This document shows, piece after piece, positions 34,393 to 44,053 of a stretch of 64,000 nucleotides of DNA. The notes under the pieces are model-generated. The model saw only the letters and a list, made by a program, of their open reading frames with translations. It was not told the DNA's origin and made no database searches. The stretch spans positions 62,001 to 126,000 of the forward strand of contig NZ_JHEH01000001.1 in assembly GCF_000715505.1 (NCBI RefSeq). Reading direction: 5' to 3'. The translations under genes were made by a program, and so were the position numbers. The DNA comes from Thioclava dalianensis. GTDB taxonomy: Bacteria > Pseudomonadota > Alphaproteobacteria > Rhodobacterales > Rhodobacteraceae. Positions within the stretch are counted from its first letter, which is position 1. The number at the start of each line of letters is the position of its first letter.

Positions 34393-35793
34393 TCAGTCCT
34401 CTTCCTCGCCGACATGGGCAATCCGCGCGCCTGCCTTGTTCGAGGTCACAACCCCCAAAGTCTTGAGCTTGCGGTGCAAAGCCGAGCGCTCCATGCCGAC
34501 GAAATTGGCCGTGCGCGAGATATTCCCGCCAAAGCGGTTGATTTGCGTCAGCAGATATTCGCGCTCAAACAACTCGCGCGCCTCGCGCAGCGGCAAGGTC
34601 GCAAGCGCACCGCCCAAGACAACGCGCCCCTCATCGGACGGAGAGGATTGACCGGGCAGCTCGCGCGCCTCAATCGGGCCGCTGCCCTCGCCCAAGATCA
34701 GCACCCGCTCGATCACGTTGCGCAGCTGGCGAATATTGCCCGGCCAATCCATCGTCTGCATCAATGCGGCGGCCTCTTCCGAGATCTCACGCAGCGGCAG
34801 GCCTTGGGTTTCGTTGAAACCGCGCAGGAAATGGCTGGCCAGAAGCGGTACATCCTCGCGCCGATCGCTCAGCCCCGGAACCTCGATCGGCACCACGTTG
34901 AGCCGGTCATAGAGCTCCTGACGGAAATCCCCGCTGCGGATCATCGCAACCAGATCGCGCGTGGTCGAGCTGATCACCCGCAGATCGACGCGCACCTTAT
35001 CGGCACCACCCACCCGCATGAATTGCTGCTCGGTCAGAACCCGCAGGATCTTGGATTGCGTGCCCAGCGGCATCTCGGCCACCTCGTCGAAATAGATCAC
35101 GCCGCCATGGGCCTGCTCAAGCAGCCCCTTCTCGATCCCGCGCTCAGGCGTTTCGCGACCAAAGAGAACCTCTTCCATCCGGTCGGGCTCAATCGAGGCG
35201 GAGTTGACGGTGACGAAGGGCCCCGCCGCGCGGGTGGAATTCTGGTGGATGAAGCGCGCGGCCATCTCCTTGCCCGAGCCCGGCTCGCCCGAGAGCATCA
35301 CCCGCCCGTTCGATTTCGTGACTTTATCCAGCTGATCGCGCAGCCGCCGGAAGGCCGCCGACTCGCCGATCATCTCGCCCGAACTCAGATCGCGCCGCTT
35401 GAGCGTGGAATTCTCGCGCCGCAGCCGCGCGGTTTCCATCGCCCGCCCGATCACGACCATCAGCTGGTCAATGTTGAAGGGTTTTTCGATGAAGTCATAG
35501 GCGCCCTGCTTGATCGCGGCCACCGCGATCTCGATATTGCCGTGACCCGAGATGATGATCACCGGCACGTCGGGGTTGTCGCGCTTGACGGTCTTGAGAA
35601 TGTCGATCCCGTCCATCTTGCTGTCTTTCAGCCAGATATCGAGGATCATCAGCGCCGGTTCGCGGGCGTTGATCTCATCCATGCAATCGTTGGAATTGGC
35701 CGCCAACCGGGTCTGAAAGCCTTCGTCTCGCAAGATATCAGCAATCAGTTCGCGGATGTCTTTCTCGTCATCGACGATCAGGATGTCGCTCAT
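34393..35793 (-). CDS. ntrX: Nitrogen regulation response regulator NtrX
   Basis: Response regulator of the NtrY/NtrX pair. 466 residues: receiver (about 1-120; ILIVDDEKDIRELI, phospho-Asp in MILDIWLKDSKMDG), AAA+ domain (about 140-370; Walker A GEPGSGKE, Walker B VIYFDEVAEM) and a Fis-type HTH at the end (ISRTANFVGMERSALHRKL). The GAFTGA loop of sigma54 activators is replaced by a segment with PERGIEKG. Start at ATG 35793; upstream codons overlap ntrY and are not family sequence. Confidence 0.95.
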   Translation of the reverse strand: MSDILIVDDEKDIRELIADILRDEGFQTRLAANSNDCMDEINAREPALMILDIWLKDSKMDGIDILKTVKRDNPDVPVIIISGHGNIEIAVAAIKQGAYDFIEKPFNIDQLMVVIGRAMETARLRRENSTLKRRDLSSGEMIGESAAFRRLRDQLDKVTKSNGRVMLSGEPGSGKEMAARFIHQNSTRAAGPFVTVNSASIEPDRMEEVLFGRETPERGIEKGLLEQAHGGVIYFDEVAEMPLGTQSKILRVLTEQQFMRVGGADKVRVDLRVISSTTRDLVAMIRSGDFRQELYDRLNVVPIEVPGLSDRREDVPLLASHFLRGFNETQGLPLREISEEAAALMQTMDWPGNIRQLRNVIERVLILGEGSGPIEARELPGQSSPSDEGRVVLGGALATLPLREARELFEREYLLTQINRFGGNISRTANFVGMERSALHRKLKTLGVVTSNKAGARIAHVGEEED

Positions 35794-38084
35794 GTCACGT
35801 CTCCGGGGGCTTCGCCCCTCTCCTTGATGGCCCGCTGAGCCGCGCGGGCGCGCGGCAAGCGGATTTCGGCAAGCGCACCGCAATGCGCCCCACTGCTGAA
35901 GGCTGGCGCGTCGCTGAGTGTCAGCGTCCCGCCATGCTCCTCGATGATCTTCTTCACGATGGGCAGGCCAAGCCCGGTGCCCTTCTCGCGGGTCGTCACG
36001 TAAGGCTCGAAAAGCCGCGAGCGGTCGGGCGGCAGGCCAATCCCGTTATCGGCGATGCGGATCGTGACCATCTCGGGCGCGACCTCCATCGAGACACGCA
36101 CCTCGGGCGCAAAGCCCTCGGGGCGGGATTGCGGCTCTAGGCTTTCAATTGCCTCGCCGGCATTCTTGATCAGATTGGTCACCGCCTGCGAGATCATCGT
36201 CGCGTCAAGCTCGACCACGACCGGCTCTGCGGGAATATCGGCCACCAGCGTCGCCCCGTGCAGCGCCTCTTCTTGCAAGGTCGCGGCATCGCGCAGGATA
36301 CGGGCAAGATCGTGATCGGCCCGGTCCGGCTCGGGCATCCGGGCAAAGCGCGAAAACTCGTCCACGATCCGGCGCAGATCATCCGTCTTGCGCACAATCA
36401 CCCCGGTCAGATTGTCGAGCGTTTCGGCATCCTCGCCCTCGACCATGCGCGAGAACTTGCGTTTGATGCGTTCCGCAGACAGCTGGATCGGGGTCAGCGG
36501 GTTCTTGATCTCATGCGCGATCCGGCGCGCGACATCGCCCCAAGCGGCCATGCGCTGAGCCGAGACCAGCTCGGTCACATCTTCAAAGGCCACCACATAG
36601 CCCTCGGGCGTGCCCTCATCATTGCGCCGCACCGCCATGCGCACCAGCAGACTTTCCAGCCGACCGTCGCGCGAAAGCCGGATTTCTTCTTGAACCACTT
36701 CATGAAGACCGTCTTGTAACCGTTTGTACATGCCCATGAATTCAGGAACAGTCATCGCAAGGGTCTGCGGCGTGCCGGAGGCAGGCGCGAGCGTCAGAAG
36801 CTGCATCGCGGCACGGTTGGCAAAGTCGATCTGACCCTCCGCATTCAGCCCGATCACGCCCGAGGTGACCGAAGAGAGCACGGAATCGAACAGGCGGCGG
36901 CGTTCCTCTGTCTCGTGATGGCTCTCGACCAGTGCCATCCGCTGCGTCTTGAGCTGGCCCGTCATCCGGTTGAAGCTCTGGCCCAAGGTTGCGATCTCGT
37001 CATCGCCATCGGCCTCGATCACCCGCGCATCGAGATCCCCGGCGCCGACCCGCTCGGCCGCTGCAGCCAGCCGCCCGATGGGTTGCGACAGACGCTCGGC
37101 AAACCATAGGCCCATCCAGATCGCGGCCAGGATCAGGATCAGCGCAAAGCCGAAATAGACCAGCCCGAACTCGAACAGAACGCGCCCGCGCGCCGATTCG
37201 AGCTGTTGATAGAGCATCACCGTCTCGCGCGTCTGATCGAGCAGCGACAGGATTTTCCCGTCGACCTTGCGCGAGATATAAAGGTAGCGGTCGACGAAGG
37301 CATTGAGCCGCACCAGCGCGCGCAGCTCGGAATTGGGCCAATCCTCGATCAGAACCGTCTCGCCCTTTTGTGCCTCGACGATATCCTTGGGCGAGGGTTC
37401 CTCGTAGTTGAACAAATAAGAGCGGTCGCCGCGCGCGATGATCTTGCCCGTGCCGTCGATCACATAGGCCTCTTTGACACCGCGCTGGATGCCCGCCTGA
37501 CCCGTCGTGAGCAGCGATTTCAGCTCGCCATCCGACATGAAGGTCGCGGCTTGCCGACGCAGATTGAGAAAGGCTGCAAGCGCGCGCACATCCTGAACGA
37601 GATCTTGCTTATGCTCGGCCTGATAGGCTTCCGCCGCCGAAAGCGATGTGCCGACGACCGAGCGCACCCGATCCGAGAACCAGCCCTCCAGACCGATATT
37701 CACCGTGAGCCCGGCAAACAGCGCCACCAGCACCGTGGGCACCAGCGCGATACCCGCAAACACCCCGGTGAGGCGCAAAGTCAGGCGAGATCCGGCAGAG
37801 CGCGCGCGCTTGGCCGCGATGATCTGCGCCAGCCGCATCATGATCAGACCGGCCAAAAGCAGGAAATAGACGAAATCGGCAAGAAGGATCAGGCGCAGCC
37901 CGGTGCTGTCCCCGCCCTGACCCAGCGGACCGAGCACGAAAAACGTCGCAATCGCAAGCGCTGGCCCCAGAACGACCAAGCCCAGCGTGACGACATTGCG
38001 GACCCGCCGCCGGCGTCGAAAACGCGCCAGCCGGTCCCATCCCGTGCGATATCCTGTGCTGCTCTGCACCGATGCCCCTTTCAC
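35790..38084 (-). CDS. ntrY: Nitrogen regulation sensor kinase NtrY
   Basis: A 764-residue membrane histidine kinase. Membrane segments near residues 30-50, 63-85, 105-130 and 300-320 enclose a periplasmic domain; then HAMP (RLSQPIGRLAAAAERV), PAS (about 395-500), HisKA (RRIAHEIKNPLTPIQLSAERI) and HATPase (NLIKNAGEAIES, GTGLGLPIVKKI). In relatives it responds to redox and nitrogen state. Overlaps ntrX by ATGA. Confidence 0.95.
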   Translation of the reverse strand: MKGASVQSSTGYRTGWDRLARFRRRRRVRNVVTLGLVVLGPALAIATFFVLGPLGQGGDSTGLRLILLADFVYFLLLAGLIMMRLAQIIAAKRARSAGSRLTLRLTGVFAGIALVPTVLVALFAGLTVNIGLEGWFSDRVRSVVGTSLSAAEAYQAEHKQDLVQDVRALAAFLNLRRQAATFMSDGELKSLLTTGQAGIQRGVKEAYVIDGTGKIIARGDRSYLFNYEEPSPKDIVEAQKGETVLIEDWPNSELRALVRLNAFVDRYLYISRKVDGKILSLLDQTRETVMLYQQLESARGRVLFEFGLVYFGFALILILAAIWMGLWFAERLSQPIGRLAAAAERVGAGDLDARVIEADGDDEIATLGQSFNRMTGQLKTQRMALVESHHETEERRRLFDSVLSSVTSGVIGLNAEGQIDFANRAAMQLLTLAPASGTPQTLAMTVPEFMGMYKRLQDGLHEVVQEEIRLSRDGRLESLLVRMAVRRNDEGTPEGYVVAFEDVTELVSAQRMAAWGDVARRIAHEIKNPLTPIQLSAERIKRKFSRMVEGEDAETLDNLTGVIVRKTDDLRRIVDEFSRFARMPEPDRADHDLARILRDAATLQEEALHGATLVADIPAEPVVVELDATMISQAVTNLIKNAGEAIESLEPQSRPEGFAPEVRVSMEVAPEMVTIRIADNGIGLPPDRSRLFEPYVTTREKGTGLGLPIVKKIIEEHGGTLTLSDAPAFSSGAHCGALAEIRLPRARAAQRAIKERGEAPGDVT

Positions 38085-38138
38085 ACAGGCCGCAACAAAT
38101 CCGAACGAACGGAAAAGCCACAGCCCCCTGTTGCTGGT

Positions 38139-39512
38139 TTACATCAGTTTGCGTCGCCGTGTCACCTGAATATCCAGATCGGTGATCTTTTTTCGCAAGG
38201 TATTGCGGTTGATGCCAAGGAGGTCCGCACATCTGGCTTGATTTCCGCCGGTCGCATCCAGCGCAATCTCGATCAGCGGGCCCTCCATCTCCTTCAAAAT
38301 GCGATCATAAAGTCCGGCGGGCGGCAGATTTCCACCGTGAAGATCAAAGTAGCGGCGCAAATGTCGCGCAATCGAGGCCGAGAGCTTCTCGCCCTCGCCG
38401 CCTTGGCGCAGCGGCTCAATCGCGGGCTGATTGCCAAGCGCAAGCTCCACTTCCGTGCGCGCAATCTCCTCTTCGGGCGAGGTCACGGCAAGGCGCCGAA
38501 TCGTATTTTCAAGCTGACGCACATTGCCCGGCCACGAATAAGCACGCACGAGTTGCATCGCATCGGCGGTGAAGCGGCGCGTGCCCAGCCCTTCGCGCTC
38601 GGCGCGGCTCAGGAAGTGATCGGCAAGCAGCGGAATATCTTCGACCCGCTCGCGCAGGCTCGGCACATTCAGCGTCACCCCGCCCAGTCGGTAAAACAGA
38701 TCCTGCCGGAACCGCCCGGCCTCCATCAGCCCCGACAGATCGCTTTGGGTCGTGGCCATCACCCGCGGCGCGGGATCGGGCAGCGCATCGAGCATCCGCA
38801 CGATCCGGCCCTGCGTGTCCTCGTCGTAATCGCCCACCTCGTCGAAAACGAGCGAGCCGCCGCGCGAACGCGACAGCAGTGTCGCAGGCCCGTCGGCCCC
38901 TTGCAGATCGCTCGCCTGCGCCACGACAAAGGGCAGCGTCCGGCGATCCGAGAAGTCGTGAATTGCCCGGGCGATCAGAGACTTACCAGTCCCACTTTCG
39001 CCCGCGATCAAAACCGGAAGATCGGCATTCATGACCCGCGCAACCAAACGGTAGAGATCTTGCATCGCTGCCGTGCGCCCCACCAGCGGCAGATCACCGG
39101 CTTCGGTGACGGCGTTCTCATTGGGTTTGCTGGGACTCGGCGCGCGGCGCTTCTGCTCCAGCGCCTTTTGGGCCCGTTTCATCAGATCCGGCAGATCGAA
39201 AGGCTTGGGCAGGTAATCATAAGCCTCTGCTTCGGCAGCCTGAATCGCGGTCATGATGGTGTTTTGCGCCGAGATCACGATCACCGGCAGCCCCGGGCGC
39301 TCCTGTCCGATCCGGGGCAGCGCCTCAAGGCCATTGCCGTCGGGCATCATCACATCAGAGATCACCAGATCCCCTTTTCCCTCCTCAACCCAGCGCATCA
39401 GCGTCACAAGCGAGGCGGTCGCGTGAACCTTACAACCCGCGCGCGTCAGCGCCTGGGTCAAAACGGTGCGGATCGTGCGGTCGTCATCGGCGACAAGTAC
39501 GGTGCCGTCCAT
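38139..39512 (-). CDS. ntrC: Nitrogen regulation response regulator NtrC
   Basis: A 457-residue regulator: receiver with phospho-Asp in [21 protein letters not shown]+ domain (Walker [15 protein letters not shown], Walker [11 protein letters not shown]), and C-terminal HTH ([19 protein letters not shown]). It lacks the whole GAFTGA loop, as known for Rhodobacter capsulatus NtrC, which works with sigma70 RNA polymerase rather than sigma54. Lies 3 bases after ntrB. Confidence 0.95.
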   Translation of the reverse strand: MDGTVLVADDDRTIRTVLTQALTRAGCKVHATASLVTLMRWVEEGKGDLVISDVMMPDGNGLEALPRIGQERPGLPVIVISAQNTIMTAIQAAEAEAYDYLPKPFDLPDLMKRAQKALEQKRRAPSPSKPNENAVTEAGDLPLVGRTAAMQDLYRLVARVMNADLPVLIAGESGTGKSLIARAIHDFSDRRTLPFVVAQASDLQGADGPATLLSRSRGGSLVFDEVGDYDEDTQGRIVRMLDALPDPAPRVMATTQSDLSGLMEAGRFRQDLFYRLGGVTLNVPSLRERVEDIPLLADHFLSRAEREGLGTRRFTADAMQLVRAYSWPGNVRQLENTIRRLAVTSPEEEIARTEVELALGNQPAIEPLRQGGEGEKLSASIARHLRRYFDLHGGNLPPAGLYDRILKEMEGPLIEIALDATGGNQARCADLLGINRNTLRKKITDLDIQVTRRRKLM

Positions 39513-39515
39513 GGC

Positions 39516-40583
39516 TCAACTCTCCTTCGGCGCTACAGGCAGGGAAATACGGAAACGGGTGCGGCCGGGCACGCTGTCGAGGCTGACCCAGCCGTTATGG
39601 TCAGAGATGATCTTGGAGACGAGCGCGAGGCCCAGCCCCGTGCCATTCTCGCGCCCCGATACGAAGGGCTCGAAAATCTCGTTGGCAATGGCGGGCGGAA
39701 TGCCCGGACCGTCATCGACGATCTCGATCTGCAACGGCAAGGATTGGCCCGAGCCATCGGCACGGCGCAAACGAAGGCTGTGTTCATAGAAGGTGCGGAT
39801 CTTGATTTTTCCGCCACCCTCAGAGGCTTGCGCTGCGTTCTTCAACAGGTTCAGAAAGACTTGCGTCAGCTGATCGGCATCGCCTTGCGTGGCAGGCAGC
39901 GAGGGGTCGTAATCCTCTTCGATCTTCATATGCGCGCCGAAGCCGACGATGGCGGATTTGCGCGCGCGCTCCAGCACATCGTGGATATTGACCGCTTTCT
40001 GTTCCGGTGGACGCACATTGCCAAACTGCTCGACTTGCTCAAGAAGCTTTACGATCCGCCGCGTCTCATCGACGATTAGATCTGTTAATTCAAGATCTTC
40101 GCCCGACAAGTTCATGCTGAGCAACTGGGCCGCACCCGCGATACCAGCCAGCGGGTTCTTGATTTCATGGGCCAGCATCTCTGCCATCCCGATCGCCGAG
40201 CGCGCCGCGGATTTCACCATGCTCGCCCGGCCCAACCGGTCGGCCAGCTCACGCGGCTCGATCAGCAGCAAGATCCGGTCGGGCTCATCGCCAAGCGGGG
40301 CGGCCTGAAGGTTGCACTGGACCGGAGCCTTTTCGCCCGTCGTCACCTCGACATCGTTCACAAACAGCGAGGCGCGATTGCTGCGCACGCGGGCGAAGAC
40401 CTCTTCTAGCGGGGCGGAAATCGCCAGCCGCTCGCCAATCTTCTGACCGCGCAGCGCGCGCCCCGATAGGTTCAGAAACAGCTCGGCTGCGGGGTTCACC
40501 TCTTCGACGCAATCCGCGCCATCAATGAGCAAGGCGGGCGTCGGCAAAGACCCCCAGATCGTTCCCGGTGCAGGCAGAGTCAT
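39516..40583 (-). CDS. ntrB: Nitrogen regulation sensor kinase NtrB
   Basis: A 355-residue soluble histidine kinase that phosphorylates NtrC under PII control. N-terminal PAS domain, HisKA with EMLAHEIKNPLAGIAGAAQLL, and HATPase with FLNLLKNAAQASEGGG and NGTGLGLALVSKI. Overlaps dusB stop by ATGA. Confidence 0.95.
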   Translation of the reverse strand: MTLPAPGTIWGSLPTPALLIDGADCVEEVNPAAELFLNLSGRALRGQKIGERLAISAPLEEVFARVRSNRASLFVNDVEVTTGEKAPVQCNLQAAPLGDEPDRILLLIEPRELADRLGRASMVKSAARSAIGMAEMLAHEIKNPLAGIAGAAQLLSMNLSGEDLELTDLIVDETRRIVKLLEQVEQFGNVRPPEQKAVNIHDVLERARKSAIVGFGAHMKIEEDYDPSLPATQGDADQLTQVFLNLLKNAAQASEGGGKIKIRTFYEHSLRLRRADGSGQSLPLQIEIVDDGPGIPPAIANEIFEPFVSGRENGTGLGLALVSKIISDHNGWVSLDSVPGRTRFRISLPVAPKES

Positions 40584-41560
40584 GCCGCGATCCTCTCGCC
40601 AAAGGCGCGTTCAATCAGCGCCAGCACATGTTCGGGGGTCTCCGCCACCATCATTTCCGCGCGCAGCGGAGCTTGGGCGCGCTCGGCATACCAGCCCAAA
40701 TGTTTGCGCGCGAGCCGCAGCCCGAGGTCACGACCGTAGAAGCTCAAGATCGAACCGTAATGCTCTGAAATAAAATCACAAAGCTCCGATCCAACCGGCT
40801 CTTTCGGGGCGCGCGTTCCAAACAGCTCAGCGCTGATCTGCGCCAAAAGCCACGGCGCGCCCTGTGCCCCACGCCCAACCATCACGCCGGCGCTGCCCGA
40901 GTGCGACTGCGCGAGGCGCGCGCTCGCGGCATCGACGATATCGCCATTGGCAATCACCGGGATCGAGACCGCCTCGCGCGTCGCGGCAATCGCGTGCCAA
41001 TCGGCCTGCCCTTTGTAAAACTGCATTCGGGTGCGCCCATGCACCACGATCATCTTGATGCCTGCGGCCTCGGCGCGCCGGGCGATCTCGGGGGCATTGC
41101 GCATATCATCATCCCAGCCCAGACGCATCTTAAGCGTCACCGGCAGATCGACCGCGCCCACCGTGGCCTCAATCAGCCGCAAGGCGTGGTCGGGATCGCG
41201 CATCAGAGCAGAACCGGACGCCCCGCCCGTCACCTTCTTGGCCGGGCAGCCCATATTGATGTCGATGATCCGCGCGCCCATATCGGCGACCATCCGTGCG
41301 GCCTCGGCCATGGGCTGCGGATCGCGACCGGCCAGCTGCACGGAGCTTGGCAGATCCAGCCCCAGCTCAACCCGCGCTTTCGCCCGCACCGAGGGCTTAC
41401 GTGTAATCATCTCGCCCGATGCCACCATCTCGGACACGACCAGACCGGCTCCGAACCGCGCAACCATGCGGCGGAACGGCAAATCGGTGATTCCCGCCAT
41501 CGGTGCCAAGAGAACCGGCATCTCGATGTCCGTCTGTCCTATTTTCAATGGCTTATGCAC
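40580..41560 (-). CDS. dusB: tRNA-dihydrouridine synthase DusB (NifR3)
   Basis: FMN enzyme that reduces uridine in tRNA. 326 residues from the GTG at 41560, which has an AGGAC ribosome site and matches NifR3 length; an upstream start at 41629 would add 23 unlike residues. Motifs [33 protein letters not shown] with the catalytic Cys, and [17 protein letters not shown]. First gene of the dusB-ntrBC-ntrYX operon, the order found in Rhodobacter. Confidence 0.93.
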   Translation of the reverse strand: MHKPLKIGQTDIEMPVLLAPMAGITDLPFRRMVARFGAGLVVSEMVASGEMITRKPSVRAKARVELGLDLPSSVQLAGRDPQPMAEAARMVADMGARIIDINMGCPAKKVTGGASGSALMRDPDHALRLIEATVGAVDLPVTLKMRLGWDDDMRNAPEIARRAEAAGIKMIVVHGRTRMQFYKGQADWHAIAATREAVSIPVIANGDIVDAASARLAQSHSGSAGVMVGRGAQGAPWLLAQISAELFGTRAPKEPVGSELCDFISEHYGSILSFYGRDLGLRLARKHLGWYAERAQAPLRAEMMVAETPEHVLALIERAFGERIAA

Positions 41561-41775
41561 ATCTTGTCCTGTCAGTCGCTGGCCTATCTCTACAAGGTCG
41601 CCCGGGGATACACAATTTTCATCGCGCATCCTATGGTGGAGAAATCAGCAGTTGCGTAAATTTTGTGCGACATTTTTTGGGCGGACAGCGATTTTTCGCC
41701 TCTCGCGGGGTTTTGGCCCGGCGATTGCACAGGCGCGCGGCTTGGCCTAAGCCTGTGGCGAGCCTCGGAGATCGC

Positions 41776-42903
41776 ATGAGTACAGCCGTTATTATCGTAG
41801 CCGCCGGGCGCGGCACCCGCGCAGGTGGCGCGCTGCCCAAACAGTGGCAGACCCTCGCCGGAAGACCGGTGCTGGCCCATACGCTCGCAGCCTTCGAGGG
41901 CGTGGGCCGGATCGTCGTGGTGCTGCATCCCGATGAGATGGATCGCGGGGTTGCCCTTCTGGGCGGTCGGGCAGTGCTGTGCGCGGGCGGCGAGACACGC
42001 GCCGCCTCGGTGCGCAATGCGCTTGAGCTGCTCGACGGCTCGGGCGTCGAACGGGTGCTGATCCATGATGGCGCGCGTCCGCTGGTGAGCCGCGATGTGA
42101 TCGGGGGCGTGCTCGATGCGCTGGCCTCCTACGGGGCGGCCGCCCCTGCGCTGCCGGTCTCGGATGCGCTCTGGCATGGCGAGGATGGCGAGGTCAGCGG
42201 CACCCGCTCACGCGAGGGGTTGTGGCGGGCGCAGACCCCGCAGGGCTTTGACTTCGAGGCGATCCTCAAAGCCCATCGCGCCCATCGCACAGAGGCCGCC
42301 GATGACGTGGAAGTCGCGCGCGCGGCCGGAATAGCGGTTGCGATCACGCAGGGCTCGGAAGACAATTTCAAGATCACTTACGCAGAAGATTTCGCCCGCG
42401 CAGAGCGGTTGATTGGGGGCCAGATGGATATTCGGTTGGGGCACGGCTATGACGTGCATGCCTTTGAAGAGGGCGATCACGTCATCCTGTGCGGGGTGCG
42501 CGTGCCGCATGACCGCGCGCTCAAGGGGCATTCGGATGCCGATGTGGGGATGCATGCGCTCACCGATGCGATCTATGGCGCGCTGGCCGAGGGCGATATC
42601 GGGCGTCATTTCCCGCCATCGGACCCGCAATGGAAGGGCGCTGCCTCCGAGATCTTTCTCGATCACGCCGCCAAACTGGCCGATGCGCGCGGCTTTCGGA
42701 TCGGCAATGTCGATGTCACGCTGATCTGCGAGCGCCCCAAGATCGGGCCGCATGCGGGGGCCATGGCCTCCGAGCTGGCGCGCATCATCGGGCTTGAGCC
42801 CGCGCGGATCTCGGTCAAGGCGACCACCTCGGAGCAGCTTGGCTTTACCGGGCGCGAAGAAGGCATCGCCGCGATTGCGACCGTCACCCTGATTAAGGAG
42901 TAG
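41776..42903 (+). CDS. ispDF: Bifunctional IspD/IspF
   Basis: Two enzymes of the MEP isoprenoid pathway in one 375-residue chain. Residues 1-215: MEP cytidylyltransferase ([29 protein letters not shown]). Residues 218-375: MECDP synthase ([49 protein letters not shown]). Fusion is common in alphaproteobacteria. ATG at 41776; divergent from dusB. Confidence 0.95.
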   Translation: MSTAVIIVAAGRGTRAGGALPKQWQTLAGRPVLAHTLAAFEGVGRIVVVLHPDEMDRGVALLGGRAVLCAGGETRAASVRNALELLDGSGVERVLIHDGARPLVSRDVIGGVLDALASYGAAAPALPVSDALWHGEDGEVSGTRSREGLWRAQTPQGFDFEAILKAHRAHRTEAADDVEVARAAGIAVAITQGSEDNFKITYAEDFARAERLIGGQMDIRLGHGYDVHAFEEGDHVILCGVRVPHDRALKGHSDADVGMHALTDAIYGALAEGDIGRHFPPSDPQWKGAASEIFLDHAAKLADARGFRIGNVDVTLICERPKIGPHAGAMASELARIIGLEPARISVKATTSEQLGFTGREEGIAAIATVTLIKE

Positions 42904-42907
42904 GCCC

Positions 42908-43414
42908 ATGCTGCGCGCCATCAACACTGTAGGATATGTGGGGCTTTTGCGGCCCGCGCCGGGCACGTGGGGCTCACTGGTGGCGGTGCTGCTGGGCTGG
43001 GCAATCGAGCATTGGCTGGGCTTTCTGCCTTTGCTCGTCGCGACCTTGGCAGTCACAGCGCTTGGCTTCTGGTCGATCCGGGCCCAGCTGGGTGACAGCA
43101 GTGACGACCCATCCGAAATCGTGATCGACGAGGTCGCGGGCCAGTGGGTCGCCCTGCTCTTCCCTGCCTTCGGGTTCTGGTCACGTGGGCTGAGCATGGG
43201 CGTCGATCTGCATATGGTCTGGCCCGGTCCGGTCGCAGCTTTTATCTGTTTCCGTCTGTTCGACATCTGGAAGCCTTGGCTGGTCGGGCGCGCGGATCGC
43301 CGTCATGACGCTGCGGGTGTGATGCTCGACGATCTTTGGGCAGGCCTTTTTGCCGGTCTGCTGACAATCGTGCTGGCCGCGCTTTACCACATCGTCTTTC
43401 TCGGGTTGATCTGA
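42908..43414 (+). CDS. pgpA: Phosphatidylglycerophosphatase A
   Basis: A 168-residue inner-membrane phosphatase that makes phosphatidylglycerol. Family pattern: GLLRPAPGTWGSL at the start, EIVIDEVAGQWVAL in the middle, FRLFDIWKPWLV near the end and DDLWAGLFAGL. Four bases after ispDF. Confidence 0.93.
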   Translation: MLRAINTVGYVGLLRPAPGTWGSLVAVLLGWAIEHWLGFLPLLVATLAVTALGFWSIRAQLGDSSDDPSEIVIDEVAGQWVALLFPAFGFWSRGLSMGVDLHMVWPGPVAAFICFRLFDIWKPWLVGRADRRHDAAGVMLDDLWAGLFAGLLTIVLAALYHIVFLGLI

Positions 43415-43884
43415 TGGGGGCGCGCGCGGTGCTTGATGCCTGCAAGGCCCGTGGCGTGATGCTCGCCACCGCCGAGAGCTGCACCGGCGGCATGGTGGCC
43501 GCCGCCCTGACCGAGATCGCTGGCTCATCAGCCGTGGTCGAGCGCGGCTTTGTCACCTATTCCAACGCCGCCAAGATGGAAATGCTTGGGGTGCGCGCGG
43601 CGACGCTTGAGGCCCATGGCGCGGTCTCGGAGCCAGTGGCGCGCGAAATGGCCGACGGCGCGCTCGCCCGCTCGCGGGCGCAGATCGCGGTGTCGATCAC
43701 CGGCATCGCGGGCCCGGGCGGATCGGATCACAAGCCCGAAGGCCGGGTCTGTTTCGGCCTTGCCCGCGAGAGCACGCCCACCCGCGTCGAGACGGTCGAA
43801 TTCGGCGCTCTGGGCCGCGACAAAGTCCGCCAAGCCGCCTGTGCGCATGCGCTGGCACTCTTGCTGAGCGCCGCCCAAGCCTGA
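43414..43884 (+). CDS. pncC: CinA C-terminal-type nicotinamide-nucleotide amidohydrolase
   Basis: A 156-residue single-domain CinA_C protein that deamidates NMN in the pyridine-nucleotide cycle. LATAESCTGGMVAAALTEI, GFVTYSNAAKMEMLGV, and VSITGIAGPGGSDHKPEGRV are the family motifs. Start at ATG 43414, TGATG overlap with pgpA. Confidence 0.92.
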   Translation: MGARAVLDACKARGVMLATAESCTGGMVAAALTEIAGSSAVVERGFVTYSNAAKMEMLGVRAATLEAHGAVSEPVAREMADGALARSRAQIAVSITGIAGPGGSDHKPEGRVCFGLARESTPTRVETVEFGALGRDKVRQAACAHALALLLSAAQA

Positions 43885-43930
43885 TTCACTCACGCCTGTT
43901 TTGCGGGCATGATCGTAATTTTCCGCCTAT

Positions 43931-43960
43931 TTTTGCACCAATTCCAAAAACGATGCAAAA
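43931..43960. promoter_or_regulatory. Inverted repeat upstream of the ammonium transporter
   Basis: TTTTGCA (43931-43937) and TGCAAAA (43954-43960), 16 bases apart, about 95 bases before the amt start. The dyad with TGCACC resembles an NtrC-type half site; nearby ntrBC makes nitrogen control plausible. Confidence 0.4.
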
Positions 43961-43962
43961 AC

Positions 43963-43992
43963 AATCGCCTCTCGAGGCGATCGTTGCTTTCT
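43963..43992 (+). terminator. Terminator of the ispDF-pgpA-pncC operon
   Basis: ATCGCCTC and GAGGCGAT form an 8-bp stem with a tight loop, followed by CGTTGCTTTCTT. Confidence 0.55.
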
Positions 43993-44053
43993 TGAGCACT
44001 CCCGATGCGCTCTGACCCCTTGCGACAAGTACGACCACGCGAGGAGAGACAGG

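Noticed and set aside
37206-40079. 957-codon open frame on the plus strand opposite ntrY and ntrC
   Set aside because: Open only because the opposite strand is GC-rich coding DNA; its protein is Arg/His/Gln-rich without domains, while ntrY and ntrC are complete and unmistakable.
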